Origin: Lyngbya sp. HA4199-MV5
Lineage (GTDB): Bacteria > Cyanobacteriota > Cyanobacteriia > Leptolyngbyales > Leptolyngbyaceae
Length of the DNA: 34,283 nucleotides
Direction of reading: 5' to 3'
NCBI GenBank assembly: GCA_019359375.1
Contig: JAHHHL010000060.1
Location: 1 to 34,283 of the forward strand
This document shows positions 16,886-27,800 of the stretch, piece by piece. The translations under genes were made by a program, and so were the position numbers. The first letter of the stretch is position 1, and the number at the start of each line of letters is the position of its first letter. A model generated the notes under the pieces. That model was not told the DNA's origin. It made no database searches and saw only the letters and a list, made by a program, of their open reading frames with translations.

Positions 16886-17836
16886 ATGGCAAGCAACAGC
16901 AAAATTGAGTGGACAACCCATACCTTCAACCCCTGGATTGGCTGCACTGAAGTTTCACCTGGCTGCGCTCACTGTTATGCCAGAGACATGATGGAGCGTC
17001 GGTATCATCGCGTGCAGTGGGGTGCGGGTCAGCCCCGTAGTCGTACAACAGCAGACTATTGGAAACAGCCAGCACGTTGGCAGCGACAAGCCAAGGCAAA
17101 CGGTCAGCGCGATCGTGTGTTTTGTGCGTCGTTAGCAGATTGGTTAGACGACGAAGTGTCCATCGACTGGTTGGCAGACCTGCTCAAGCTCATTGAGACA
17201 ACGCCACACCTCGATTGGCTGCTACTGACAAAACGTATCGAGCACTGGAGCGATCGCTTGCAGGCTGTCAGCCGCTTGATTCATGACAGTGCCATTATCG
17301 CGAGTACGTGGTTAGAGGGCAATGCTCCAGTGAATGTGTGGCTTGGTACGACGGTAGAGGGGCAGCAGCAGGCAAACGAGCGCATTCCGCTGCTGCTCGA
17401 AATCCCAACCACTCTACGCTTTCTGAGCTGTGAGCCGCTGCTAGAGGCAATCAACATCTTGCCATGTCTCCCCACTGTTGCTGCTGCGAACGGTGAATGT
17501 GGATTAGAGCCAAACCGTTTGCATTGGATCATCTGTGGTGGTGAATCGGGCAAGGAGGCTCGCACCTTCGATTTACAATGGGCGCGGTCTCTACGTGAAC
17601 AGTGCCAAGCGGCTGGTGTGGCGTTCTTTTTCAAGCAGACGGGGGCTCACGCGATCGACTCCAGCCACTTACACTCCGTGCCGCAATCGCCGCAAGATCC
17701 CAAAGGCGGCAACATCACCGCACTGCCAGAGGATCTCCAAGTGCGTGAAATCCCGCTGCCGCTGCTTCAACCTGCACCAGGAGGACGCAGCAAAAAGCAA
17801 AAGCGTGTGCCCTTGCCGCTCAAGGAAGTGCTTTAG
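16886..17836 (+). CDS. phage Gp37/Gp68-family (DUF5131) three-Cys-motif protein
   Basis: A 316-residue protein of the phage Gp37/Gp68 family. The N-terminus SKIEWTTHTFNPWIGCTE... carries Cys20, Cys27 and Cys30 (CX6CX2CY), the three-Cys motif likened to radical-SAM-type metal clusters. Further family blocks are VFCASLADWLDD, LDWLLLTKRIE, VWLGTTVEGQQQANERIPLL, RFLSCEPLLEAI, IICGGESGKEAR and VAFFFKQTGAH. The order and length are normal and all three Cys are present. The ATG at 16886 follows a strong AGGAGG. It is followed with no gap by an ASCH-like gene. The biochemical role is not established; metal-dependent nucleic-acid chemistry is a reasonable guess. Confidence 0.9.
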   Translation: MASNSKIEWTTHTFNPWIGCTEVSPGCAHCYARDMMERRYHRVQWGAGQPRSRTTADYWKQPARWQRQAKANGQRDRVFCASLADWLDDEVSIDWLADLLKLIETTPHLDWLLLTKRIEHWSDRLQAVSRLIHDSAIIASTWLEGNAPVNVWLGTTVEGQQQANERIPLLLEIPTTLRFLSCEPLLEAINILPCLPTVAAANGECGLEPNRLHWIICGGESGKEARTFDLQWARSLREQCQAAGVAFFFKQTGAHAIDSSHLHSVPQSPQDPKGGNITALPEDLQVREIPLPLLQPAPGGRSKKQKRVPLPLKEVL

Positions 17837-18208
17837 ATGGTGGCTTACAACTTCAAACAGCAGTTTGTGCCGTTGATTGAGACGGGTGCGAAACAGCAAA
17901 CGATCCGGTCGCCCCGCAAGCGACATACGAAGCCGGGTGAAGCCATGCAACTCTATACCGGAATGCGAACCAAGGCTTGCCGGAAGCTTGTCACCCCCGA
18001 TCCTCTCTGCCTCAGCGTGGAGCCGTTACTGATGCATGACACACTGGGCATTAAGCTCAACGATCGCTGGCTGATCAAAGAAGCACTGACTCAGCTTGCC
18101 CTTGCAGACGGCTTTGCCGATTGGGACGAGTGTTTGCGCTTTTTCAGCACTGTGCACGGGTTGCCCTTTGAAGGAGTGCTGATCAAATGGGCGGCGAATA
18201 GGTGGTAA
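17837..18208 (+). CDS. ASCH-like small protein, partner of the three-Cys protein
   Basis: A 123-residue soluble protein starting directly after the stop codon of the Gp37/Gp68-type gene, so the two are translationally linked. It begins FKQQFVPLIETGAKQQTIRS, with basic residues around PRKRHTKPGEAMQLYTGMRT, then a terminal LALADGFADWDECLRFF and FEGVLIKW. This matches the ASCH (PUA-like, RNA-binding) pattern, in which a G-x-K-x-QTIR segment and a G-E/D-x2-x-LY strand are typical. Proteins of this kind are often found beside phage-type three-Cys proteins. Substrate unknown. Confidence 0.7.
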   Translation: MVAYNFKQQFVPLIETGAKQQTIRSPRKRHTKPGEAMQLYTGMRTKACRKLVTPDPLCLSVEPLLMHDTLGIKLNDRWLIKEALTQLALADGFADWDECLRFFSTVHGLPFEGVLIKWAANRW

Positions 18209-18708
18209 GTAGCCAGGATATAGCTTGGCGATCGCAGGCTTTTAAGCTCGACAGCAAGGCATACAAAGTCGAAGCTTCTAATATGTTGAGGCAGTTGCCG
18301 TAAGCACCCTTCTCAACATCCCTTCTTGACAAAGCTTGGAGTGCAGTATTTGGGCTTCTTTGAGTTCGTTCACAACGCCAAAAAGCGTGGCAAGGCTTTA
18401 CTCACTGCTTTGTTGGAGAACTTACTTGCTTAACTCCCTGGAATTCCTATTGAGCCAAGTTTTACACGCATCTCGGCTGAATGCCTATATCGTCCTTACT
18501 GAAACGGGTAGCGGTGTGAAAGGGTAGCGCATTAGAGCGATCAGTCTTCAGCGATCGACCTACCAGCTTTCCTAATTTGGCAGATTTATTGAGTACCGCC
18601 AGAGTTTATTAGATACTAGGCTTGAGCCTCTGTGCGTTAGTGATATCCAGGTTGCCTTTGAAGCAGCTTGGGCGCGTCTGGACTGCATCTACCACTCCAG
18701 GGTGAATC
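18209..18708. other. 500-bp intergenic region before TIR-CHASE2
   Basis: No gene is firmly supported. An 8-bp inverted repeat (ATGTTGAG 18283-18290, CTCAACAT 18312-18319, 21-nt loop) follows the ASCH-like gene and could be a terminator or regulator site. From 18329 a frame reads LTKLGVQYLGFFEFVHNAKK and RGKALLTALLENLLA before a stop at about 18431; it looks protein-like but has no good start, so it may be a decayed gene. The remainder should hold the promoter of the TIR-CHASE2 operon; I see no confident -10/-35 pair. Confidence 0.4.
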
Positions 18709-20664
18709 ATGGCTGATGTCTTTATTTCCTATTCACGCAAGGATAAAAAATTTGTCGAAAGTCTGTATGCAGCACTGAACGCCAACAAGCGGGACATCTG
18801 GGTCGACTGGGAAGCCATTCCCCTGACGACCGATTGGTGGCTAGAGATTCAGGCTGGCATCGAACAGGCCGACACCTTTATTTTTATCATTACGCCAGAT
18901 TCAATCGCCTCCTCCGTCTGTAACCAGGAAATTGACCATGCGGTCAGACACAATAAGCGCATCATGCCGATCGTGCATCGCGAAGTAGACATGCGGCAAG
19001 TGCGTAATGCGCTGGCAAAACACAATGCACTCTTTTTTCGCGAAGAAGATGATTTTGATACCGCCTTCGCGTTGTTGCTAAAGGCGCTGGATACGGATTT
19101 AAAGCATGTGCGGATGCACACCCGTCTGTTGGTGCGATCGCTGGAATGGGAGCGAGAAGGGCGCGATCTTAGCTTTTTGTTGCGAGATCGTGACCTGGAA
19201 GCATCCGAACGTTGGCTGGAACAAGCGACCGACAAGGATCCTCGCCCGACTGAGCGCCAGATTCAGTACATCATTGCTAGTCAGCAATTGCGTCAGCAGC
19301 AGCAAGCCTATGATGCTTCATACCAACGAGCCGAGCAAGAACTGAAACGAGCGCTGGTCTACGGTAGACCAACCTTACGAAAAGTGGTGTGGTCTAGTCT
19401 GGCGATCGCGGCTTCACTATGCTTAGTGCGTTTCTTAGGACTTTTACAGCCGCTAGAGCTTGCCGCCTATGACCAGTTGACGCGGCTGCGACCCAGTGAG
19501 GGCATCGACAAACGCTTTTTAATTGTTGCAATCACGGATACCGATATTCAGGCTGAATTGAAGGAAAAAGGCACGTCTTTATCGGATGCGTCTCTCGATC
19601 AACTGCTGGAGAAACTACAGACCTATCAGCCACGCCTGATTGGCTTAGATCTGTATCGTGATTTCGCTGCCAGCCGCGCCAGTTTAGCGACCAAATTGCG
19701 TCAGAACGATCAGCTCTATGGTCTCTGTAAGGTTGCCGAAACGGATGAGCATGGACGGGTTTCCACTGCGGTTGACAACGCTCGCCCCACTGGCATAGCA
19801 CGCGCTCGCGTCGGCTTCAGTGATGTGTTGGATGATAACGGTGGGATTATTCGTCGTCATCTCTTGCTGCAAGAGAAAGTGGGTGGCTCTCGGTGTGACG
19901 CAGAATACGCCTTCAGCCTCCTGCTGGCAAAGCGCTACTTAGAGCTAGAACCCGGAACGAATCAGCAATACAAAACACCGCTCCCTGCTCCCAGCACCTT
20001 GAGCGACGACCTCAAACTGGGGGGTACAACCTTCAAGCGACTGCAAGACTTTACGGGTGGTTATCAAGGGGTTGATGCCGGTGGCTACCAGATTTTGTTG
20101 AACTACCGTGCCTACACTGACCATCAGAAGGGTCCGTTCGATCGCGTCTCCTTAGGGCAAATACTCAGCGGTAAGATTGATCCCAGTGTCATTAAGGACA
20201 AGATTGTTCTGGTTGGTGTGACCTCTCATGAAAGCGTCAATGATTATAAAGCGACACCCTACGGAACAGGGAGCCAGGAACTTCCGGGTGTGGTGCTGCA
20301 AGCGCATATGATTAGCCAGCTTGTGAGCGCCGCACTCGATCAACGTCCGCTTCTGTGGGTTTGGCCGCTGTGGGCTGAGACGCTGTGGATCTTGAGCTGG
20401 TCATGGGTGGGCGGACTGATTGCGTGGCGCTTTCAGCGCTTACCGTTGTTGGGCGGAGCGGTTGTGGTGGCGATCGGGGGCTTAACCGTCTTTTGCTTTG
20501 TGCTGTTGACGCAAGCTGGTTGGGTGCCCCTCGTCCCGGCGGTGCTGGGTTTGGTAGGCACCAGTGGACTGTTGGTATACATCGCGTTTCGACGACCACA
20601 GCCTATCTCGACGATCGCACCTGCCCAGAAGCCTGCGCCCACCTCTGCCAATCGGTTGTTGTAG
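18709..20664 (+). CDS. TIR-CHASE2 membrane signalling protein
   Basis: A 651-residue protein. Residues 1-130 are a TIR domain (DVFISYSRKDKKFVESLY, IWVDWEAIPL, WWLEIQAGIEQADTFIFIIT). Glu46 lies where the catalytic glutamate of NAD-cleaving TIR domains is expected. Residues ~145-225 form a helical linker with the REGRDLSFLLRDRDLEASERWL and IQYIIASQQL motifs. A transmembrane helix at ~227-245 precedes a CHASE2 domain (~250-540: LAAYDQLTRLRP, FLIVAITDTDI, IGLDLYRDF, IVLVGVTSHES), an extracytoplasmic sensor. Three more hydrophobic helices close the protein. A cytoplasmic TIR plus an external CHASE2 sensor would couple an outside cue to NAD metabolism or TIR assembly. It is the first gene of a tight pair with DUF928 (10-nt gap). 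Confidence 0.92.
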   Translation: MADVFISYSRKDKKFVESLYAALNANKRDIWVDWEAIPLTTDWWLEIQAGIEQADTFIFIITPDSIASSVCNQEIDHAVRHNKRIMPIVHREVDMRQVRNALAKHNALFFREEDDFDTAFALLLKALDTDLKHVRMHTRLLVRSLEWEREGRDLSFLLRDRDLEASERWLEQATDKDPRPTERQIQYIIASQQLRQQQQAYDASYQRAEQELKRALVYGRPTLRKVVWSSLAIAASLCLVRFLGLLQPLELAAYDQLTRLRPSEGIDKRFLIVAITDTDIQAELKEKGTSLSDASLDQLLEKLQTYQPRLIGLDLYRDFAASRASLATKLRQNDQLYGLCKVAETDEHGRVSTAVDNARPTGIARARVGFSDVLDDNGGIIRRHLLLQEKVGGSRCDAEYAFSLLLAKRYLELEPGTNQQYKTPLPAPSTLSDDLKLGGTTFKRLQDFTGGYQGVDAGGYQILLNYRAYTDHQKGPFDRVSLGQILSGKIDPSVIKDKIVLVGVTSHESVNDYKATPYGTGSQELPGVVLQAHMISQLVSAALDQRPLLWVWPLWAETLWILSWSWVGGLIAWRFQRLPLLGGAVVVAIGGLTVFCFVLLTQAGWVPLVPAVLGLVGTSGLLVYIAFRRPQPISTIAPAQKPAPTSANRLL

Positions 20665-20674
20665 GGAGTGATGG

Positions 20675-21517
20675 ATGGCTGACTCAAGGTCAAAGCGATG
20701 GCAGAAACTGGTGAGCTATGGGCTGGTACTGGCGTTAACAGAGAGCGTTGTGCTGGTGCCGCCTGCTGCCAGCCTTGATCTATTCGGTCGCATCCGATCG
20801 ATTTTTGCACCCAGGCGATCGGTGGGAGTGGCAAGAGGGCGGCGCGTGGGGGCAGCCGTGCGTGATCCTGATCTCTGCCCCCCAGTACAACGACCTTTAA
20901 CCGCTCTGATCCCTGATACAGACGAGCCTGTTAAAACCAGTGCCGAATATCCTGCCTTCTGGTTCTACATGCCCTATACGTTCAATCAAACCCGTGTGGA
21001 TGCTTCCGCAAGCAGCCAGCCTGATCGTGCTCTATCCAGCAAGGCGGAAGCTTATCAGGTGAAGTTCGTTCTACAAGATGAGCAACACAATGATGTTTAT
21101 CAGACAACCTTTACGCTACCCGAAACGACCGTTCCAGGCGTAATGAGTCTGCGATTTTTGTCTCCTAAAGCGGCTTTAAAGACAGGTAAGAAATATCTGT
21201 GGTACTTTTTGGTTTATTGCAACGATCGTGAAGAAATTTATGAGCCTGCCTTTGTGGAAGGGGTCATTCAACGAGAAGCGCTGAATGATGAGCTGAAGAA
21301 CAAAATTGAGCGTGAAGCTCCACAAAACCGCTTTCTTGCCTATGCTGAAGCGCGTCTCTGGTACGATACGTTGTTGTCGCTTGATACGAGTCGATCAGCG
21401 GTTGATTTCACAACCTTTCAAGGCAATTGGGAAGCCGTCTTGCAGGGCTCTGGCGTGAATAAAGCAATTAGCCAGCAGCCGATCACTGGACATTACTCCG
21501 TCTTAGCGGAGCCTTGA
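20675..21517 (+). CDS. DUF928-family secreted protein
   Basis: A 280-residue protein with an N-terminal signal (LVSYGLVLALTESVVLVPPA). The DUF928 pattern follows: LTALIPDTDEPVKTSAEYPA, FWFYMPYTF, KFVLQDEQHNDVYQTTFTLP, KKYLWYFLVYCNDRE and FVEGVIQREAL, then a C-terminal helical region that matches the usual RLWYDTL and FQGNWEAVLQ features. The family is nearly confined to cyanobacteria, has no assigned biochemistry and is often found next to CHASE2, TPS and CHAT genes. The ATG at 20675 has AGGGAG upstream within the end of the TIR-CHASE2 gene, so the two are co-translated. It probably acts outside the plasma membrane, perhaps with the CHASE2 domain (inference). Confidence 0.9.
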   Translation: MADSRSKRWQKLVSYGLVLALTESVVLVPPAASLDLFGRIRSIFAPRRSVGVARGRRVGAAVRDPDLCPPVQRPLTALIPDTDEPVKTSAEYPAFWFYMPYTFNQTRVDASASSQPDRALSSKAEAYQVKFVLQDEQHNDVYQTTFTLPETTVPGVMSLRFLSPKAALKTGKKYLWYFLVYCNDREEIYEPAFVEGVIQREALNDELKNKIEREAPQNRFLAYAEARLWYDTLLSLDTSRSAVDFTTFQGNWEAVLQGSGVNKAISQQPITGHYSVLAEP

Positions 21518-21751
21518 TTCTTGTAACAATTTAACACTCAAGTAGTATTGACTCAGTTAATTAATCGCGAGAGTATAATATTTTGAATTTTATTGATTTT
21601 GGTTGGGCATTGATCAATGGATTCTTAGATCGAATTTCAGCTTGAAAAATGCAAACAGACCGCCTTAGATCACTGGCTTAATCACTGGTTCACTTGAAAT
21701 CTTGAAGATTGGAAATTTGTTTCCCTTTGCTGCTTTTGGAGGGGAACGCCA
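21518..21751 (+). promoter_or_regulatory. AT-rich leader and candidate promoter of the TPS-CHAT gene
   Basis: This spacer is unusually AT-rich for the window. A perfect -10-like TATAAT lies at 21574-21579, with TTGACT at 21548-21553 (20-bp spacing, longer than optimal). If used, it would leave a leader of ~210 nt before the TPS-CHAT start, long enough for regulation at RNA level. A strong GGAGGGG ribosome binding site (21738-21744) closes the region. Confidence 0.4.
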
Positions 21752-21871
21752 ATGTTTTCTCTAAACGTTGCACTCACTAAATTTGGACGGGCATTATGGA
21801 GAGCTATGGGTTTCTACTGGCGTTGCAGGACTACGAAGACCCTTTGGCACGCAACTCGGCTGGCACGCTGA
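21752..21871 (+). CDS. possible 39-codon leader ORF overlapping the TPS-CHAT start
   Basis: ATG at 21752 has the best ribosome binding site in this region (GGAGGGG, seven-base spacer) and opens a frame of 39 codons starting MFSLNVALTKFGRALWRAMG, basic and Trp-rich. It ends at 21871 in a different frame from the large gene, whose ATG at 21796 has only a weak site. It could be a leader peptide allowing translational coupling. Alternatively, a frameshift may separate the true N-terminus from the TPS-CHAT frame. Existence as a real product is uncertain. Confidence 0.35.
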   Translation: MFSLNVALTKFGRALWRAMGFYWRCRTTKTLWHATRLAR

Positions 21872-24800
21872 AACCCCAATCTCGTCAGGATCAGACCATT
21901 AGACATCTGAGCCTTTTGATTGCGGCACTTTCCTTAATGGAAGGCATGACTGGAAAAGCAACACACGCTTATAGCGCAGCCGCCACCCGGTCTACTGAAA
22001 CGCTTGCGACTCCGCCTGTCCCCGCGATCGAACGTCCTGTTGAGGGAGAGAAGAGTCCTGAACAACCGCCTGAAAAACCGGGTGATGGCTCCGATCGCGC
22101 AGAGGCACAGGCACTGCAAGCGCTCAATGCCAGCCCCGTTCGCACAGCGTCTGCACAGCAGAATCGCACAGTCACACCGTCGGAACCGCCCAGTAATGCT
22201 CCCCTAACGCCTGTCGCTGCCACCGAGTCTAAAGCTCCGGGAGAAGCCGTCTCTGAGTCATTGGCTAAAATGCCGCCTGTAGTTCCGATTCAGGTCAAAG
22301 AGGATGTGCGGCAACTGTCTCCAACGTCGTCTGCTACCAATGAGGCAACCGACGATCGCGTCTCGAAGGCATCTGCTCAAGCGTCTGGTGCTGCATCGCC
22401 GATGTCCAGTTCCCTGGCAACTACTGCTTCTACAACGGTTCCTACTCCCGTGTTAGAGGCACCCCAGGAGCAAGTAACCCCTCAACCGTCGATCGCCAAA
22501 ATATCCCCTGAGCCACAGACGCTGGAACGCGATCGCCTCCCCGCTCCGGTTGCCATCACCCGTGAAGATACGCCGCCATCAAAACCAGCGTCAGCAAGCA
22601 AAGCGGTATTGGAGTCCTCGATCTTAGAGTCCTCGATCGCGGCACTCGCAGCGGTAGATGAAGCCAAGGAAGCAGCCCCAATCGCTTCAACAGTGCCGCC
22701 TCAGCCCATCCTGCTCGCACAGGCGATCGTGCCTGCCGCTGATGGGACGGGCACACGGGTCAAGCTGGATGGCAATCGATTCGATATTGATGGCGGCACC
22801 CTTTCGGGCGATCGAGCCAATCTGTTTCACAGTTTCCAGCGCTTAGGGTTGAACGCGGATCAGATTGCGAACTTCATGTCGAACCCGAATATCCGCAACA
22901 TTTTGGGTCGTGTGGTTGGCGGCGATGCGTCTGTCATCAATGGGTTGGTGCAAGTTACAGGCGGGAACTCCAACCTCTTTTTGATGAATCCAGCCGGAAT
23001 TGTCTTTGGTGCGAATGCGCGACTGGATGTTCCCGGTTCGTTTACGGCGACGACGGCTAACGGCATGAAGTTTGGCGACCAATGGTTTAGCGCGACGGGC
23101 AGTAACAACTATGGTGCTCTGGTTGGCAATCCCAATGCGTTTGCCTTCACCATGAACCAACCGGGCACGATCGTGAACGCAGGTGATCTAGCCGTCGCAG
23201 AGGGGAAACAGTTGGCACTGGTGGGCGGAGCGGTCGTCAATACGGGCAAGCTATCGGCACCGGGAGGACAAATTACGATCGCGGCGGTTCCGGGTGGCAA
23301 GCAGGTGCAGATCAATCAAGACGGTGTTCTGCTGGCGCTGCGAGTGCAACCACTGAGCGGCAATAGTCCAAACCCCCTACCCTTCACACCCTCTACTCTG
23401 CCAGCGCTCCTAACTGGCGGCACCAATCGTCCCGCTACAGGGGTGGTTGTAAATTCCGATGGTACGGTGCAGCTCACCGATGGTGGCACGACGATTCCGA
23501 CAAGTGCGGGGACGGCGATCGCCGCTGGCAGTCTGGATGTTTCTGGTCAAGCGGGTGGAAACGTCGGGGTGTTTGGCGATCGAGTAGGCGTAATCAATAG
23601 CACCATCAATGCCTCTGGCACCAATGGCGGCGGCACAGTGTTGATTGGCGGCGATTACCAGGGCAAGGGAGCGTTGCCCAATGCCCAGAACACCGTCGTG
23701 AGTCAAGATTCTATTGTTCGAGCCGACGCGCTCACCAATGGCAATGGCGGCAAAGTGGTGGTTTGGTCTGATGGCGATACTCGCGTCGGCGGCACGATGA
23801 CAGCGAAAGGCGGCACTCAAAGTGGGAATGGCGGACTCGTTGAAACGTCTGGGAAGCAGTTTCTAACGATTGATCAAACGGCAACCGTAAACACAACGGC
23901 ACCGCAAGGAAAAACCGGAACCTGGCTGCTTGACCCTGCTGATCTAACCGTAGTCGCCAGCGGCGGTACAGGCACTATCACGGGGGGTAACAACAGCACC
24001 GCAGACAGCACGATCAATAATTCGACGATCGTGACCGCGCTCAACAGCAGTCAGGTTAATTTATCAGCCACCAATGCCATTACGGTGAGTGCCCCCATTA
24101 ATGCCAGCGGCAATACCAATGCCAATGCTCTCACCTTCACAGCGTCAACGATTAGTATCAATCAATCATTAACGCTGAAGGGTGATCTGACAATTACTGG
24201 TACAGGAACCATCAATACTGGCGCGGTTACAACGCCTGGTCGTGCAGTCAACATTACAGGCAGCAATATCAACGTTGGCACGATCGATACCTCCATTAAT
24301 GCGATTGGTAGTTCAACCAATGGGGGGGCTATCACCCTGCAAAGCAATGGCGGCAGTATCAAAACTGGCAGCCTGATTACTCAAATTGCGAACGGGTCGG
24401 GTGCTGCCGGAAACATAACGCTAAACGTGGCGAGTGGCACGGGCAGCATCGATACCAGCAGTGGCACATTGAATGCATTTGGCATTAATGGTTCGGGTGG
24501 CAATGTTTCGCTCGCTACTCAAAGCGGCAACATTACCACAGCAGATATCACAACCTTCTCAAATACAGTCGTTGCTGGGTCTAAAGGGGGCGATGTCACG
24601 CTGCGCGTGAATGGGGGCAATGGCAATGTTGACACCACTAGAGGTGAAATCAACACAGTGGGTAATAATAATGGACCGGGAGGCAGCATTGCATTGACAA
24701 CCGCTAGTGGCAACATTACCACCGCTAATCTGACCTCTCGATCGCGGCTGGGCAACGGTGGCAACATGACGCTGCAAGCGACAGGCACAGGGTCAATTAA

Positions 24801-27800
24801 CACTAGCGCTGGCACCGTAGACTCCAGTTCGTTTGATACGGCTCCGTTTCGGGGCAATGGGGGAGCCATCACCCTTACAACCAATGGCGGCAGTGTCACA
24901 ACCAGCACATTAACATCTGTCTCCAATACTGGCGGGAGGGGTGGTGACATCTCAATTACAGGCACCACTACTACAGCAGGCGCAATCGCGACAGAAAGCG
25001 GAGACATAACGCTCACTGCCGATGAAATTAATCTTCAAGGAGCACTAACTGGTACAAATAATTTACTGCTACAGCCTCTATCACCCAGTCAGCCGATCGC
25101 CCTCGGCGGTACAGCGGACATTGGCACTGGCACGTTAGATTTACTCTTCAGCGACCTCACTGCCCTGCAAAATGGCTTTAGCTCCATTACGATCGGTCGC
25201 TCCAACAGCAGTGGTGCAATTACACTAGCGGGTAACGTGACCTTTAATGATCCGGTAGCGCTGCGATCGCCTACTGGCTCCATTAATGTTAATGCTCCCG
25301 TTATAGCGGACAACCTGACTCTTAGTGCCCCAACGGCTAACCTGAATCAGCCCATCACACTGCGAACCAACAGTACCTTATCTGGCACTGCTACTACTGT
25401 GAATGTGGGGGCAACTGGAGGTGTGCAGAATGGGGTGGATGTCGCCGCCACAGGCGGAACCGTTAACCTGGCAGCGGCAACCTATGTCCTGGCTAATACG
25501 GTGAATATCGCCAAATCTCTGACGCTGAATGGAATTAATGCCGCCAACACAACGGTTAGTGGTAACAATGCGGTTCAAGTATTCAATGTCTCTGGCGCTG
25601 GGACTGTTGTGAACCTCAATAACCTAACGATTACTCAAGGTAACACACTCAACGGTGGTGGCGGCGGCATCCACAACGAAGATGCCACGCTGACAGTGAA
25701 TAACAGCACCATCAGTAACAATACTGCAACTGGTCGCGGTGGCACCCTTGATGGTGGCGGCGGCATCCACAACAAGAATGCTACGCTGACGGTGAACAAC
25801 AGCACTATCAGTAACAACACTGTCAACGGTGCTAGCGGCGGCGGCGGTACTGGCGGCGGTATTTTAATTAATGGTGGTACGGTGACAGTGAACAACAGCA
25901 CCATCAGTAACAATACTGCAACCGGTGCTGCTGGCGGCGTCGGGGGCAACGGCGGTGGTATTGCCAACGGCAGCATTGGTGGCGTTGGCAATGGCAGTAC
26001 GCTAGTGGTCAGTAACAGCACTTTTAGTAACAATATTGCATTGACTGGCAACGGCAGTCTCGGTAGCGGCGGGGGCATCTTCAACAGCGGTACTTTGACC
26101 ATAACCGACAGCACCTTTAGGGGCAATTCTGCGACAGGCGGTGGCGTTGTAAATGGCGGTGGTGGCATCTACAACTCCGGTACTGCGACTGTAACCGACA
26201 GCAGCCTCAGCGGTAATTTAGCAGTTGGTAGCGGTAATGGCATCTACAAAGATGGGGGTACGCTTAGCCTTAGCAATAGCAGCCTGGATGATGTAATAAC
26301 CAACATAGGGGGTACCACAACCCTGAGTGGTAACATCACCACAACTGGGCAGCAAACCTACGGCAATGCGGTCACCCTGGGAAGCAATACTACTCTGCGA
26401 GGGGCACTTGTCGCCTTCAACAGTACCCTTGATGGTGTCCGCACTTTGAGCATTGGCAGCAATTCAGTTTTCAATGGGGCTGTGGGTAACAGGATCAGAC
26501 TGACTGATTTGACTATCAGCGGCACGACAGCGCTCAACGGCGGTAGCATCACTACGATCGGGACTCAGCAGTATAGCGATGCGGTTACCGTTGTCGGTAA
26601 TACCAGCTTGAGTGGTAGTAATATTGCCTTCAACCGCACGGTCAACGCTGGCAGTAATGCACTCACCTTGACTGCCGATGGAATTAATTTGGGTGGAACC
26701 GTTTCAGGTACAGGCAATCTCACACTTCAGCCGTTGACCCCTACACGGTCGATCGCCCTGGGCAATCCCACCGACAGTGGCACTAGTACGCTAGATCTCA
26801 CGTCCAATGACCTCGGTAATTTGCAAAATGGCTTTAGTTCCATCACGATCGGGCGATCGGATGGTCTTGGAGCCATCAATGTGGCAGAGAACACCGTGTT
26901 CAGCAATCCAACCACGCTGCGAACGCCAGGAGGAGACATCTTTTTGCAGGGGAGCGTGACGCTGCAAAACAATGCCAGCTTGAACTTCGATAGTTTGAGC
27001 GTTACCAACACTCTCAGCCAGGATATTACCAATACCACTAGTACTCCCCTGAATTTTTACGGCAGAGTGCTGCTCGGCAACGATATCACTATCAGTTCTG
27101 CCTCCGATATTCGCTTTACCAATACCCTGGATGGCGATCGACGGCTGAATCTCAATGCCAGCGCCGTGCGGTTTGATGGTCTGGTGGGTGGTAGCACTCC
27201 CCTGCGCGAACTAACCATCAACAGTCAAACCACAGACGTTGCTGGCAGCATCACCACCACGGGCGATAGCCAATTCAATAGTGCCGTTAGCGTTGCCAAT
27301 AATGCAGGAATCACCTCCAAACAGGGTTCCATCCGAGCCACGGGAACCATCACCAGTGCGGGCAATAGTCTCTTGAATGCAGTTAACCTCATGGCAGCAG
27401 GCGATATTGCCATTCAGGATGCGATCGCAAACGCAGGCATTATCAGCTTAACCAGTGGAGCAGCGGTAACTAGTCGTAACCTCACAGCGGCTGGTGGCGT
27501 TGCAGTGCGTGCTCGAAACAGCATTACCACGGGAGCGATCGATACCGCTAACGCCCAGGGCAACGGTGGCAATGTTCTGTTAGATCCCCAGGGTGATATT
27601 CAAGTCGATTCCATCAATGCTCAAGGTGATGCCAACAGTGCTGGCGGCACGGTGGATATTACTACTGCCCGGTTCTTTCGAGCGTTAGGCACGTTTCGCG
27701 ATCGCAATGGCATTCTCGCCAGCATTTCAACCGCAGGCGGTGTGGGCGGCGGTTCCATCACCATTCGCAATGGGGGTGGCTTTACCAGAACGCCCTTTGT

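Noticed and set aside
18336-18527. Plus-strand 63-codon frame before the TIR-CHASE2 gene
   Set aside because: Composition is not protein-like; another frame of the same DNA looks more plausible but also lacks a start, so neither is called.
25660-26225. Possible CRISPR-like array
   Set aside because: The repeats are in frame, encode beta-helix coils of one protein, and have no constant repeat with unique spacers.
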